Notes: generated by a model not told the origin, from the sequence alone. DNA of 64,000 bases from an uncultured Sphingopyxis sp. (GCF_900078365.1 NZ_LT598653.1:2294001-2358000); one strand, 5' to 3'; positions 1 through 8,988 are shown, counted from the first letter of the stretch. Program-made: numbers and translations.

Positions 1-1602
1 GACCGCTCGCCCGCGGGCATCGAACGCGGCCATGAGCTTTACCGCACCGGCCTCAAGGAACTGAAGACGATCGACCCCGCGAAACTCTCGGGTATGGATC
101 TCGTCAATTACGAAACCTTCCGCGGCCCGTGGGAACATTATGTCAAGGCGTACGACACCTTCGATTACGGCCTTCACAGCTGGCCCGAACCGCATCCGGT
201 CACCCAGCTCAGCGGCACCTATCGCTCGATCCCCGATTTCCTCGTCAACCAGCACAGCATCGCGAACGCCGCCGATGCCGAGGCCTATCTGTCGCGCTGC
301 AACGATTTCGCGGTCCAGCTCGACAATGAAACGGGCCGTATCAAGGCCGACCACGCCGCCGGGATCATCCCGCCCGATTTCGTCATCGACCGCACGCTCG
401 CGCTGTTCGACAATATCTGGAAACCCGCGCCCGACGCCAATATCCTGACGAAGAACCTCAAGACCAAGACCGCCGGCATCCCCGGCGACTGGGCGACACG
501 CTGCGCCGCGATCATCGAAGGCAAAATCTATCCCGCGATGCGCCGTCAGGCCGCCGAACTCACCGCCGTGCGCCCGCGCGCGACGCACGATGCCGGCGTC
601 TGGCGGCTGCCCAAGGGCGACGAATATTACGCCTATGCGCTGCGCTTCGCGACGACGACGGGCATGTCGGCCGAAGAAGTCCACAAGCTCGGCCTCGACC
701 GCATGGCCGCGCTCAGCGCGCGCGCCGACGCGATCTTCAAGGCGCAGGGGATGACCAAGGGAACGGTCGCCGAGCGGATGCGCACCCTCGGCAAGGATCC
801 GCGCTTCCTCTATCCCAACACCGACAAGGGCAAGGCCGACCTGATCGCCAAATTGAACGAACAGATCCAGGAAATGCAGCGCCGCCTGCCCGAAGCCTTC
901 GGCCGGCTGCCGAAGGCCAAGGTCGACATCCGCCGCGTGCCGCCCGAGATCGAGGCCGGCGCCCCCGGCGGCTATTACCAGATCCCCGCGCTCGATGGCT
1001 CGCGCCCCGGCGCCTATTATATCAACCTGCGCGACACCGCCGAAAATCCGTCGTGGACGCTGCCGACGCTGACCTATCACGAGGCGACGCCGGGCCATCA
1101 CCACCAGATCGCGCTCGCGCAGGAGGCCGAGGGCATCCCGCGCCTCCGCCGCCTCCCCGCTTACTCGGTCTACACCGAAGGCTGGGGCCTTTATGCCGAG
1201 CAGCTCGCCGACGAGATGGGCGTCTATGAAAATGACCCGTGGGGCCAGCTCGGCTATCTGCAAAGCTACATGTTCCGCGCCGCGCGCCTCGTCGTCGACA
1301 CCGGCCTCCACCATTATCGCTGGAGCCGCGAGAAGGCGATCGCCTATTACAACGACGCGCTCGGCACGCCCGAAGGGTCGAACGTGACCGAAATCGAACG
1401 CTACTGCGTGTGGCCGGGCCAGGCGACGAGCTATATGGTCGGCCAGACGCGCTGGGTCGCGATCCGCGAGAAAGCCAAGGCCGCGCTCGGCGACAAGTTC
1501 GACCTGCGCGCTTTCCACGACACCGCCCTGTCGGCGGGCGCGATGCCGATCGAGGTGCTGGCGGGCGTCATCGACCGCTGGGTCGCCGCGCAAAAGGCCT
1601 GA
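1..1602 (+). CDS. DUF885 family protein, 3' part (5' end outside window)
   Basis: The reading frame is open from the first base of the window, so the N-terminus is missing; an internal Met at 94 is not the true start because the frame before it is also coding. About 533 residues are present. DUF885 proteins are uncharacterised, probably zinc-dependent, peptidase-like proteins of roughly 580-620 residues that are often exported. The motif HEATPGHHHQ (around 1078-1107) matches the HExxPGHH signature expected to bind metal, and an EGWGLYAEQLADEMG stretch follows it, as in the family. The gene converges on the L,D-transpeptidase gene, with a hairpin between them. The substrate cannot be told from sequence. 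The family call is firm; peptidase activity is inferred. Confidence 0.9.
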   Translation, partial: DRSPAGIERGHELYRTGLKELKTIDPAKLSGMDLVNYETFRGPWEHYVKAYDTFDYGLHSWPEPHPVTQLSGTYRSIPDFLVNQHSIANAADAEAYLSRCNDFAVQLDNETGRIKADHAAGIIPPDFVIDRTLALFDNIWKPAPDANILTKNLKTKTAGIPGDWATRCAAIIEGKIYPAMRRQAAELTAVRPRATHDAGVWRLPKGDEYYAYALRFATTTGMSAEEVHKLGLDRMAALSARADAIFKAQGMTKGTVAERMRTLGKDPRFLYPNTDKGKADLIAKLNEQIQEMQRRLPEAFGRLPKAKVDIRRVPPEIEAGAPGGYYQIPALDGSRPGAYYINLRDTAENPSWTLPTLTYHEATPGHHHQIALAQEAEGIPRLRRLPAYSVYTEGWGLYAEQLADEMGVYENDPWGQLGYLQSYMFRAARLVVDTGLHHYRWSREKAIAYYNDALGTPEGSNVTEIERYCVWPGQATSYMVGQTRWVAIREKAKAALGDKFDLRAFHDTALSAGAMPIEVLAGVIDRWVAAQKA

Positions 1603-1611
1603 CGCATATCC

Positions 1612-1643
1612 GGCGCTTCGCTCGCCGCGGCGGGCGAAGCGCC
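1612..1643. terminator. Hairpin between convergent genes
   Basis: A perfect 10-bp stem (GGCGCTTCGC / GCGAAGCGCC) lies in the 55-bp gap between two convergent stop codons. No T-run follows on either side, so it may be a Rho-assisted or bidirectional terminator or simply an mRNA 3' end. Confidence 0.45.
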
Positions 1644-1657
1644 GCCCGGGTCTGTTC

Positions 1658-2722
1658 CTAATTCCGGAAGATCGCCGGCGTTCCGGGTTTGACCATCTGC
1701 GCGACGCGCGCGGCGTCCCAATTGGTCAGCCGTACGCAGCCATGGCTTTCGGCGCGTCCGATCGTGTGCGGCTCGCTCGTTCCGTGAATGCCGTAATGCG
1801 GCTTGTTGAGGTCGATCCACACGACGCCGACCGGGCTGTTCGGCCCGGGCTTCAGCATCACCGCATCCTTGTCGTTGCTCACGTCCCAGAACAGCTTGGG
1901 ATTATAGTGAAAGTCGGGGTTGCGGCTGACGCCCTGTATCTTCCACGTCCCGATCGGCAACGGGTCGCGGCGGCTGCCCATCGTCGCGGGGAATTGCGCG
2001 ACGAGCTTCTCGCCCTCGTCATAGACTTTCAGCACGCCTTCCGCCTTGTCGACGACGATCTTTGCCGCGGCAAGCTGGTCGGGCGCGACGCCCAGCCGTT
2101 CCAGCGTGCCGTTCCACCCGCGCGGGTCCTCACCCGTCTTGGGAACATCGACATCGGGGATGTTCGGAACGCGAAAGGGGCGCCCCGCGCCGACCAGCGT
2201 CGCCGGACTGTTGAGCGCGACCAGTGTTTCGGGCGTCGTATGAAAACGCTCGGCGAGAGCTTCGGTGAGATTGCGATAGCCGAGCGCGGGCAATCTGGCC
2301 TGCTCGGCAGCGTCTTTCGGGAAGGCCGGAACGAACGGCCCCTTCGCGAAACCGGCGGGGATGACGACCATCCGCGTCGCCGGGGCAGTGCGCCCCTGTT
2401 GCAATGCCTGTTCGGTTGCGGCGTCGAGTCTGCCGTTCACCGCGAGACCGCGTGCTTCCTGAAAACCGCGAAGCGCCGCGACATAGGACTGCCCTTCCTT
2501 CCCGTCGATCACGCCGGGCGAGAAGCCAAGACGGTCGAGAAGCACCTGCGCGCGAAGGATTGGCGGCTCGGCAAAAGGCGCCGCGTCGGTTTTGGCATCC
2601 TCGAAGCGCAAACTGTCGGCATCGGCCGCGACCGTGGGCTTCTGGCTCGAATCCGCGCCCTCGGGCGCCGCATTGCAGCCGGCGATCAACAACAGGCACG
2701 GAAGAATGAATATGCGTTTCAA
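1658..2722 (-). CDS. L,D-transpeptidase (YkuD) lipoprotein with peptidoglycan-binding domain
   Basis: 354 residues from a TTG start at 2722, chosen because it begins directly at a lipoprotein signal (KRIFILPCLLLIAGC, lipobox IAGC) and has GCGAGGA just upstream. Longer in-frame starts would put 39 non-signal residues before it. Order: lipoprotein signal, PG_binding_1-like domain (LLDRLGFSPGVIDGKEGQ), a LysM-like stretch (ERFHTTPETLVALN), then the YkuD catalytic domain with HGTSEP and SHGCVR; the catalytic Cys is about residue 329 and the preceding His 327. It should cross-link peptidoglycan (3-3 links) or attach proteins to it in the periplasm. Family and catalytic residues are clear; which reaction dominates is not. 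Confidence 0.9.
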   Translation of the reverse strand: MKRIFILPCLLLIAGCNAAPEGADSSQKPTVAADADSLRFEDAKTDAAPFAEPPILRAQVLLDRLGFSPGVIDGKEGQSYVAALRGFQEARGLAVNGRLDAATEQALQQGRTAPATRMVVIPAGFAKGPFVPAFPKDAAEQARLPALGYRNLTEALAERFHTTPETLVALNSPATLVGAGRPFRVPNIPDVDVPKTGEDPRGWNGTLERLGVAPDQLAAAKIVVDKAEGVLKVYDEGEKLVAQFPATMGSRRDPLPIGTWKIQGVSRNPDFHYNPKLFWDVSNDKDAVMLKPGPNSPVGVVWIDLNKPHYGIHGTSEPHTIGRAESHGCVRLTNWDAARVAQMVKPGTPAIFRN

Positions 2723-2833
2723 ATGCTTGTCCTCGCAGGTTCGAGCAGGATCAACGATCCGGCGCGCGAAAGGATGCGGGGAGGACGGACCGAGAGGCGG
2801 CGAACGGCCTGGCGCATGATTATTTGACCGAAT

Positions 2834-2911
2834 CGTCATCCCGGCGAAGGCCGGGATCTCGCCGGTGCGTCAGGTCGAGACGGCGAGATCCCGGCCTTCG
2901 CCGGGATGACG
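2834..2911. repeat. Palindromic repeat, family A
   Basis: A 78-bp near-perfect inverted repeat: arms begin CGTCATCCCGGCGAAGGCC and end with its complement. Each arm is itself an imperfect palindrome, and the central loop is about GGTGCGTCAG. Near-identical copies lie at 24041-24118, 27718-27795 and 50826-50902. All are intergenic or at a gene end, as for REP/BIME-type elements. Confidence 0.9.
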
Positions 2912-2939
2912 AGAAAGTCAGTCTGAACTGGTCGCGCTC

Positions 2940-4244
2940 CTAGAGCGCCGGCGCGACGTTTGCCGCGAGCACGCGGCCGCGCAAAACCTCCCAATCGAGG
3001 AAGCGCCAGAGGGCCGGGCTGTCGCGGCCCACGATCCGCGGATGCTCCGCCGACGGCGCAACCGCGCGGTCGATGGGCTCGATTTCGCTCAGCGCGTCGC
3101 AGTCGAAAAAGGCGCGCACGACGACGTCCTCGAACGCCTCGCCGGCGCTTCCGACAACGATCCCCAACTCGCCCGTCGACAGCCGAACCAGCGTCCCGGC
3201 GGCATAGATGCCCAAACTGTCGGCGAAGCGGTCGAGCAGCGCGGGATCGAAGTGCCCGGCCCATTTCCGCATCTCGGTCAGCGCCTCACACGGCGTCCAC
3301 GCCCGCTTGTACGGCCGGTTCGACGTCACCGCGTCATAAACGTCGCAAATCGCGCCCATCCGCGCCGCGAGCGACAGCGCGTCGCCCTTCAACCCGCCGG
3401 GGTAGCCAGTGCCGTCGACCTTCTCATGGTGCCGCAGGCAGAGTTCGAGCGCCAGCGCGGGCGTGCCGGGCGAGCTTTCGAGCAGGCGGTGCCCCGCGTC
3501 CGGATGCTCGCGGACCGATCGCATCTCCCCCTTCGACAGCGCGCCGGGCTTGTTCAATATATCGTCCGAGACCGCGACCTTGCCGACGTCGTGGAGCAGC
3601 CCCGCGACCCCCATATCCTCGACCTCCTGCGCATCGAGTTCGAGGTGGCGCGCGAAATTGATCATCAGCGCGCAGACCGCGACCGAGTGGAGATAGGTAT
3701 ATTCGTCCTTTTCCTTGAGCCGGACGAGGTTGATCAGCGCCTTGGCATCGCGCTCGATCGACGCACCGATCGCGCTCGCGAGGCGCACCATGCGCCTGAC
3801 TTCGATCGCCCGGCCCAGCCGCGCCGCCTCGAACATCTCGGTCACCGCGACGCGCGTCCGGTCGATCGCCCGCTTCGCGCGGCGGCATTCGCCCGCATAG
3901 CCCCTTCGGGGACGCGGCGCGGCGCGATCCCCGGGATCGGGCGCCGCGAAGGCCGTTCGGGACCGGGGCTTCAAGGCATCGGCCAACGACGTCCGCCCGG
4001 GTCGAGAGGGCTTGCGGCGCGGAGCATCGTCGTTCCTCTCCGCGTCGCGATGCGCCGGCGGAGCAAGCCCGCGATCGGCATCGATCATCAGCGCCGCGAC
4101 GCCCGAATTGCGAATGCGCCGGAGCTGTTCGGCGGTCTCGACGCGGAAATGGCTCCGCCAGAAGGGATGATCGAACCACGACCCTTCGAAGGCGTGGACG
4201 AACATGCCGATTTCGGCGTCCTTTGGTTCTATTCGTACAAGCAT
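2940..4244 (-). CDS. HD-GYP domain phosphodiesterase
   Basis: 434 residues from ATG 4244 (MLVRIEPKDAEIGMF), preferred over an upstream in-frame start at 4280 because the DUF3391-type N-terminal module begins here. Residues about 1-60 are that module (YVHxFEGSWxxHPFW pattern). The HD-GYP domain lies about 190-330 with LLHDVGK, HHEKVDGTGYPGG and YDAVTSNRPYK. These are the metal- and cyclic-di-GMP-binding motifs, so a c-di-GMP phosphodiesterase that turns over to GMP is likely. No response-regulator or membrane domain is seen, so it is cytosolic and the input is unknown. The middle (about 60-110) is low-complexity and Arg/Pro-rich. Confidence 0.9.
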   Translation of the reverse strand: MLVRIEPKDAEIGMFVHAFEGSWFDHPFWRSHFRVETAEQLRRIRNSGVAALMIDADRGLAPPAHRDAERNDDAPRRKPSRPGRTSLADALKPRSRTAFAAPDPGDRAAPRPRRGYAGECRRAKRAIDRTRVAVTEMFEAARLGRAIEVRRMVRLASAIGASIERDAKALINLVRLKEKDEYTYLHSVAVCALMINFARHLELDAQEVEDMGVAGLLHDVGKVAVSDDILNKPGALSKGEMRSVREHPDAGHRLLESSPGTPALALELCLRHHEKVDGTGYPGGLKGDALSLAARMGAICDVYDAVTSNRPYKRAWTPCEALTEMRKWAGHFDPALLDRFADSLGIYAAGTLVRLSTGELGIVVGSAGEAFEDVVVRAFFDCDALSEIEPIDRAVAPSAEHPRIVGRDSPALWRFLDWEVLRGRVLAANVAPAL

Positions 4245-4339
4245 TTCGGGTCCCACTGCGGCCGCCTGACAGACACGCACCTCTCCGGTTACGGCACGCC
4301 ATGTGTCACTTTAAGCGGCCGGGTAGCGGACCGCCGGCC

Positions 4340-5731
4340 TCAATCCCCCGCGAAATCGAACGCGCTGACCCCGCGCTCGCCCTCGCGGAACCGCAGCGGA
4401 CGCCCCAAGGGCGGCATCGACCGCTGCACGCAGCCGGTGCGTGTGCAGCGGCGGCAGCCTAGCCCGACCGGCGTTGCCGGGCTACGCATCAGGTCGATTC
4501 CGCGCGCGGCGATCAGCGGCGCCGCCACCTTCGCATCGACCCCGACGCAAACGGCGAAGCGCGCGGGCGTCCCGCTGCCGGTCGCCCCCGGCGCCGCGAC
4601 CGAGCGCGACTGCGTGAACCAGCGCGACCCGTCCTCCAGTTCGACGAGATCGGCGACCACCTCGCCCGGCCGCGCGAACGCCTCATGCACGCCCCACAGC
4701 GGGCAGCGCGCGTCGCCATCGACGAGCGGCGACTGGCTCGCCCCCGCGTAACGCTTGCTCCCCTGCCCCGCGCGATCGATCCGCAGCATGAAAAAGGGCA
4801 GCCCCCGCGCGCCGACGCGCTGGAGCGTCGTCAGCCGGTGCGCGACCTGCTCATAACCCGCGCCGAAACGACGCTGGAGCAGCAGCATATCGTATCCCGT
4901 CGCGTCGCAGGCGCGCAGGAAGCGGCCATAGGGCATCATCAGCGCCGCGGCGAAATAGTGGATCAGATGGCGCTCGAACAGCCGCGCAGCCGCGCTCTCG
5001 GCAAATTCCGCCCCCGCGACGAGCGCATCGATCTCGCCCTTCGCCTCGATCTGCGCGAGCGTCGCCGCCGCCTGGAAGGTCCGCGACGCGGGGCGGAGCA
5101 GTTCGTTCAGCATCAATTGCCGCGCGTGCCAGTCGAGCCAGCGCAGCCGGTCGGGCATCACGTCGCTGGGCAAAATGCGGATGCCGAGCTGGTGCCGCGT
5201 GCGCAGCCGCTCCGAAATGGTCCCGTACAGGTCGCCGCCCGCGAGCCGCAGTTCGTCGGCCAGTTCCTCGGCGCGCGCGTCGAGGTCGGGAAAATGGTTG
5301 CGCCATTTCTCGATCGCCCGGCGCACCGCGGCCACTTCGGGCGCATCGCCTTCGGCCTCGGCGCGTCCCTCGGGCGCCGTATCGAACAGCCGCGCAAAGG
5401 CCGCGGCGGTCGCAGGCGCGCTCTGCAGCCACTCCTCGACTTCCTGCGCGCCGATACCGAGGTCGGCGAAGCGCGGATCGGCGAGCCGCCGCCGCAGGCC
5501 CGCAAGCCCGCCCGGCACCTCCTCCGCCCCCAGCTTCGCCGCATCGAAGCCGAAGCGTTCAGCCAGCCGCACGATCACGGTGGCGGAGAGCGGCCGCTGT
5601 CCATGCTCGATCAGATTGAGATAGCTCGGCGAAATATCGAGCGCCTCGGCCATCGCCGCCTGCGTCATCCCCGCCTCGCGCCGTACCTTGCGCACCGCCG
5701 GCCCCGCAAACACCCGCCGCTCCGCCATCAC
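4340..5731 (-). CDS. XRE-family regulator with DUF2083 (ScfR/RamB-like), divergent from aceA
   Basis: 463 residues. An N-terminal helix-turn-helix (about 8-63: GMTQAAMAEALDISPSYLN) is followed by an IrrE-like middle region and a C-terminal DUF2083 with CRRCTRTGC (Cys-x2-Cys-x4-Cys), a likely metal or redox site. The middle region lacks the HExxH of active ImmA/IrrE peptidases, so it probably serves for ligand sensing. Homologues (RamB in Corynebacterium, ScfR/PrpC-region regulators) control acetate, propionate or glyoxylate genes and respond to acyl-CoAs. The divergent arrangement with aceA, across a 156-bp region containing a perfect AT-rich palindrome, suggests it controls aceA and itself. 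Two adjacent ATGs (5731, 5728) could be the start. Confidence 0.88.
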   Translation of the reverse strand: MMAERRVFAGPAVRKVRREAGMTQAAMAEALDISPSYLNLIEHGQRPLSATVIVRLAERFGFDAAKLGAEEVPGGLAGLRRRLADPRFADLGIGAQEVEEWLQSAPATAAAFARLFDTAPEGRAEAEGDAPEVAAVRRAIEKWRNHFPDLDARAEELADELRLAGGDLYGTISERLRTRHQLGIRILPSDVMPDRLRWLDWHARQLMLNELLRPASRTFQAAATLAQIEAKGEIDALVAGAEFAESAAARLFERHLIHYFAAALMMPYGRFLRACDATGYDMLLLQRRFGAGYEQVAHRLTTLQRVGARGLPFFMLRIDRAGQGSKRYAGASQSPLVDGDARCPLWGVHEAFARPGEVVADLVELEDGSRWFTQSRSVAAPGATGSGTPARFAVCVGVDAKVAAPLIAARGIDLMRSPATPVGLGCRRCTRTGCVQRSMPPLGRPLRFREGERGVSAFDFAGD

Positions 5732-5749
5732 CTGTAACTTTCTTTACTA

Positions 5750-5801
5750 ATTTACACGCCGATTTACACCTAACCGCCATATTTCACAAATATTATTGAC
5801 A
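5750..5801. promoter_or_regulatory. aceA/regulator divergent control region with candidate operator
   Basis: An AT-rich island in a GC-rich genome. Two direct copies of ATTTACAC (5750-5757, 5762-5769) precede a perfect 15-bp dyad ATATTTCACAAATAT (5779-5793), which abuts a consensus -35 hexamer TTGACA (5796-5801) facing aceA. The -10 is weak, as often in alphaproteobacteria. The dyad lying directly against the -35 fits a repressor or activator site for the divergent XRE-type regulator. This is inference from arrangement only. Confidence 0.55.
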
Positions 5802-5887
5802 AATCTTTTCCCTTTCGCCGCATCGGGCGTCAATTTGACCCCATCACCTCTTCACGCCCCCGACGGGGCAGAGCGAAGGACAAGACG

Positions 5888-7480
5888 ATGGGCTATCAGG
5901 AAGACATGGCACAGGCCGGCCGCCTCATCCGCGATTATGACGGCACCTGGGACGGCATCAGCGGCGAAAGCATCGCCCGCATGCGCGCCCAGAACAAGTT
6001 CCGCACCGGCCTCGACATCGCCCGCTACACCGCGCGCATCATGCGCGCCGACATGGCCGCCTATGACGCCGATCCCGCCAACTACACCCAGTCGCTGGGC
6101 TGCTGGCACGGCTTCATCGCGCAGCAGAAGATGATCTCGGTCAAGAAGCATTTCGGCACCGTCAAGGGCCGTTACATCTATCTCTCGGGCTGGATGATCG
6201 CCGCGCTGCGCAGCGAATTCGGCCCGCTGCCCGACCAGTCGATGCACGAAAAGACCAGCGTTCCGGCGCTGATCGAGGAAATCTACACCTTCCTGCGTCA
6301 GGCCGACGCGCGCGAACTGGGCATGCTGTTCCGCGACCTCGACGCCGCGCGCGCCGAGGGCGACGAGCTCAAGGCGAAGCAGGTTCAGGCCGCGATCGAC
6401 AATCATGAAACGCATGTCGTGCCGATCATTGCCGACATCGACGCGGGCTTCGGCAACGCCGAGGCGACCTATCTCCTCGCCAAGAAGATGATCGAGGCCG
6501 GCGCCTGCGCGCTCCAGATCGAGAACCAGGTCTCGGACGAGAAGCAGTGCGGCCACCAGGACGGCAAGGTCACCGTGCCGCACGAGGATTTCATCGCGAA
6601 GATCCGCGCCTGCCGCTACGCCTTCATGGAGCTTGGCGTCGAGGACGGCATCATCGTGACGCGCACCGACAGCCTCGGCGCGGGCCTGACCAAGCAGATC
6701 GCCTTCTCGAAGGAGCCCGGCGACCTCGGCGACCGCTATAACAGCTTCCTCGATTGCGAAGAGGTCGAGGGCGCGGGCAACCCCGGCGACGTCCTCATAA
6801 ACCGCGACGGCAAGCTGATGCGCCCGAAGCGCCTGCCTTCGAACCTCTATCAGTTCCGCCCCGGAACCGGCGAGGACCGCTGCGTGATGGACTGCATCGC
6901 CAGCCTTCAGAACGGCGCCGACCTCTTGTGGATCGAGACCGAAAAGCCGCACATCGAACAGATCGCCGGCATGGTCGATCGCATCCGCGAAGTCGTCCCC
7001 AACGCGAAGCTCGCCTACAACAACTCGCCGAGCTTCAACTGGACGCTCAACTTCCGCCAGCAGGTGTTCGACAGCTGGCAGGCCGAAGGCAAGGACGTCA
7101 GCGCCTATGACCGCGCCAAGCTGATGAGCGCCGACTATGACGACACCGATCTGTCGGAAGAGGCCGACAACCGCATCCGCACCTTCCAGCGCGACGCGGC
7201 GAAGCGCGCGGGCATCTTCCACCACCTGATCACCCTGCCGACCTATCACACGGCGGCGCTGTCGACCGACAATCTCGCCAAGGAATATTTCGGCGATGAA
7301 GCGATGCTCGGCTACGTCAAGGGCGTCCAGCGCAAGGAGATCCGTCAGGGCATCGCCTGCGTGAAGCACCAGAATATGAGCGGAAGCGACATCGGCGACG
7401 ACCATAAGGAATATTTCGCCGGCGAAGCGGCGCTCAAGGCCGCGGGCAAGGACAATACGATGAACCAGTTCGCCGCGTAA
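5888..7480 (+). CDS. aceA: Isocitrate lyase
   Basis: 530 residues, the long (about 530) class of bacterial isocitrate lyase also found in Pseudomonas, rather than the 430-residue E. coli type. It cleaves isocitrate to glyoxylate and succinate, the first step of the glyoxylate shunt, so growth on acetate or fatty acids is served. The catalytic cysteine is C221 in EKQCGHQDGK (the usual KKCGH, here KQCGH); IADIDAGFGN and ALQIENQVSD are the substrate-binding stretches. RBS GAAGGA precedes the ATG. It is monocistronic, with four consecutive hairpins and a terminator downstream, and a divergent regulator upstream. No malate synthase gene is next to it. Confidence 0.97.
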   Translation: MGYQEDMAQAGRLIRDYDGTWDGISGESIARMRAQNKFRTGLDIARYTARIMRADMAAYDADPANYTQSLGCWHGFIAQQKMISVKKHFGTVKGRYIYLSGWMIAALRSEFGPLPDQSMHEKTSVPALIEEIYTFLRQADARELGMLFRDLDAARAEGDELKAKQVQAAIDNHETHVVPIIADIDAGFGNAEATYLLAKKMIEAGACALQIENQVSDEKQCGHQDGKVTVPHEDFIAKIRACRYAFMELGVEDGIIVTRTDSLGAGLTKQIAFSKEPGDLGDRYNSFLDCEEVEGAGNPGDVLINRDGKLMRPKRLPSNLYQFRPGTGEDRCVMDCIASLQNGADLLWIETEKPHIEQIAGMVDRIREVVPNAKLAYNNSPSFNWTLNFRQQVFDSWQAEGKDVSAYDRAKLMSADYDDTDLSEEADNRIRTFQRDAAKRAGIFHHLITLPTYHTAALSTDNLAKEYFGDEAMLGYVKGVQRKEIRQGIACVKHQNMSGSDIGDDHKEYFAGEAALKAAGKDNTMNQFAA

Positions 7481-7487
7481 CGAGTTC

Positions 7488-7588
7488 GGCGCGAGGGGCC
7501 CCGTTGCAACCCCTCGCGCCACCCCTCTCGGCGCGGGACGCCTTGCACAAATGTCCCGCGCCTCCCGAGCTTTCCTGGGGAGGAAAGC
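7488..7588 (+). other. Three tandem perfect hairpins in the aceA 3' region
   Basis: Immediately after the aceA stop come three perfect stem-loops: 11-bp stem at 7488-7520 (GGCGCGAGGGG/CCCCTCGCGCC), 10-bp stem at 7530-7562 (GGCGCGGGAC/GTCCCGCGCC) and 8-bp stem with GGGG loop at 7569-7588 (GCTTTCCT/AGGAAAGC). They run straight into the intrinsic terminator. They may stabilise the mRNA or form a 3'-UTR-derived small RNA. Confidence 0.6.
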
Positions 7589-7590
7589 CT

Positions 7591-7628
7591 GTCCGCCGGA
7601 AGCCTTTGCGCTTCCGGCGGACATTTTT
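7591..7628 (+). terminator. Rho-independent terminator of aceA
   Basis: Perfect 12-bp stem (GTCCGCCGGAAG / CTTCCGGCGGAC) with an 8-nt loop, followed by ATTTTT. Textbook intrinsic terminator on the plus strand. Confidence 0.85.
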
Positions 7629-7653
7629 GGCGTACATCGTCAGTTTAATGGGC

Positions 7654-8640
7654 TTAGTGCGGCAGAGCCCTCCCTTCCTCGCGCGTCTTGACCAGCGACC
7701 AGATGATCCCGCCCGCGATCAGCGCGACCGTCACGCCAAGGCTGACGAGCGGCGGGAATTTGTCGCCGTCGAGGATGAAATCGGCGACGAATATCTTCGA
7801 CCCGATGAAGACGAGGACCAGCGCCAGCGCATATTTGAGATAATGGAAACGATGCACCATTGCCGACAGCGCGAAATAGAGCGCGCGCAGGCCGAGGATC
7901 GCCATGATGTTCGACGTATAGACGATGAACGTATCGGTCGTGATCGCGAAGATCGCCGGCACGCTGTCGACCGCGAAGACGAGGTCCGCAAGGTTGATCA
8001 CGACGAGCGCAAGGAACAGCGGCGTCGCGGCCAGCACGATCCGACCCGACTTCTTATCGGCCACGCGCACGAAGAATTTCTCGCCGTGCAGTTCATGCGT
8101 AAGCGGAATGTGCCGCGATAGCCATTTGACGACCGGATTGCCCTTCACGTCCATCGGCGTATCGCTCGCGAACAGCATCTTCACGCCGGTAAAGATCAGG
8201 AAGGCGGCGAAGATATAGAGCACCCAACCGTATTCGGTGACGAGCGCCGCGCCGCCCGCGATCATGACCCCGCGCAGCACGATCACCGCGACGATGCCCC
8301 AGAGCAAAGCGCGATACTGAAAGCGCGGCGGGATCGCGAAGGTCGCGAAGATCAGCGAAATGACGAAGATATTGTCGATCGACAGCGCCTTCTCGATGAA
8401 GAAGCCGGTGTAATATTGCAGCCCCGCCTCGCCGCCCTTCGCGGCCCACACCCACGCGCCGAACGCCATCGCAATGCCGATGTAGAGCGCCGAGAGCTTC
8501 AAGCTCTCGCCGATCCCCATCTCCTTATTCTCCTTGTTGAGGAAACCGAGGTCGAAGGCGGTGAGTGCAATCACCAGCGCGAGGAAGGCAAGCCAGAACC
8601 AGGCCGGGGTGCCCAGCCAGTCGGCGAACAGAAATTCCAT
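7654..8640 (-). CDS. TerC family integral membrane protein
   Basis: 328 residues from ATG 8640 (MEFLFADWLG); the longer in-frame start at 8775 would translate a palindromic repeat and is rejected. About nine hydrophobic segments, with the conserved acidic positions of the family in TAFDLGF, EKALSIDNIFV and LVFAVDSVPA. TerC proteins were named from tellurite resistance; relatives such as Alx/MeeF/MeeY export manganese, often to metallate secreted proteins. Membrane location is clear; metal export is inferred from the family. No other ter genes are present. It converges on aceA. Confidence 0.92.
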   Translation of the reverse strand: MEFLFADWLGTPAWFWLAFLALVIALTAFDLGFLNKENKEMGIGESLKLSALYIGIAMAFGAWVWAAKGGEAGLQYYTGFFIEKALSIDNIFVISLIFATFAIPPRFQYRALLWGIVAVIVLRGVMIAGGAALVTEYGWVLYIFAAFLIFTGVKMLFASDTPMDVKGNPVVKWLSRHIPLTHELHGEKFFVRVADKKSGRIVLAATPLFLALVVINLADLVFAVDSVPAIFAITTDTFIVYTSNIMAILGLRALYFALSAMVHRFHYLKYALALVLVFIGSKIFVADFILDGDKFPPLVSLGVTVALIAGGIIWSLVKTREEGRALPH

Positions 8641-8690
8641 GATGATAGTCCCTGGATATGCAGATCGGAATGAAGCGTTTGAAAAATTCG

Positions 8691-8778
8691 CGTGTCCCCG
8701 CCGAGGCGGGGACCCATCTCCGGCCGGTTCCATCTTGCACCGGCGGGAGATGGGCTCCCGCCTTCGCGGGAGCACACG
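8691..8778. repeat. Palindromic repeat, family C
   Basis: Inverted repeat of about 88 bp with ends GTGTCCCCGC... and ...CGCGGGAGCAC and internal arms CCATCTCC/GGAGATGG. Related copies are at 13183-13326 (interrupted) and 19704-19789. It lies just upstream of the TerC start codon, so it could form part of its leader. Confidence 0.85.
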
Positions 8779-8793
8779 GCTTTTTATCGCGAT

Positions 8794-8988
8794 CTAGCGA
8801 ACGAGCGCCGGGCGCAGCGAAGGCCGCAGCGTCAACGTCGCCAGCCGCTCCTTCACCGCAAGCTTCAGCGTCTTCAGCCGCAGCAGCCGGAACGGATCGC
8901 TACCACGACGGCGCGCCTCGCGCCGCTCGGCATCGTCGAGCTGGCGATGGAGCTGGGTCAGGCGATAGAAATTGGGATGGAAAATCAT
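8794..8988 (-). CDS. YdcH-like (DUF465) small protein
   Basis: 64 residues with a perfect AGGAGG ribosome binding site before ATG 8988. The pattern QLHRQLDDAERREARR...DPFRLLRLKTLKLAVKERL resembles the DUF465/YdcH helical hairpin (LxxxHxxLDxxI ... LKxxKLxLKDxL). Probably cytosolic, all-helical, function unknown. It is unusually Arg-rich for the family. Family assignment is moderate; that it is a real gene is well supported by the RBS. Confidence 0.7.
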   Translation of the reverse strand: MIFHPNFYRLTQLHRQLDDAERREARRRGSDPFRLLRLKTLKLAVKERLATLTLRPSLRPALVR

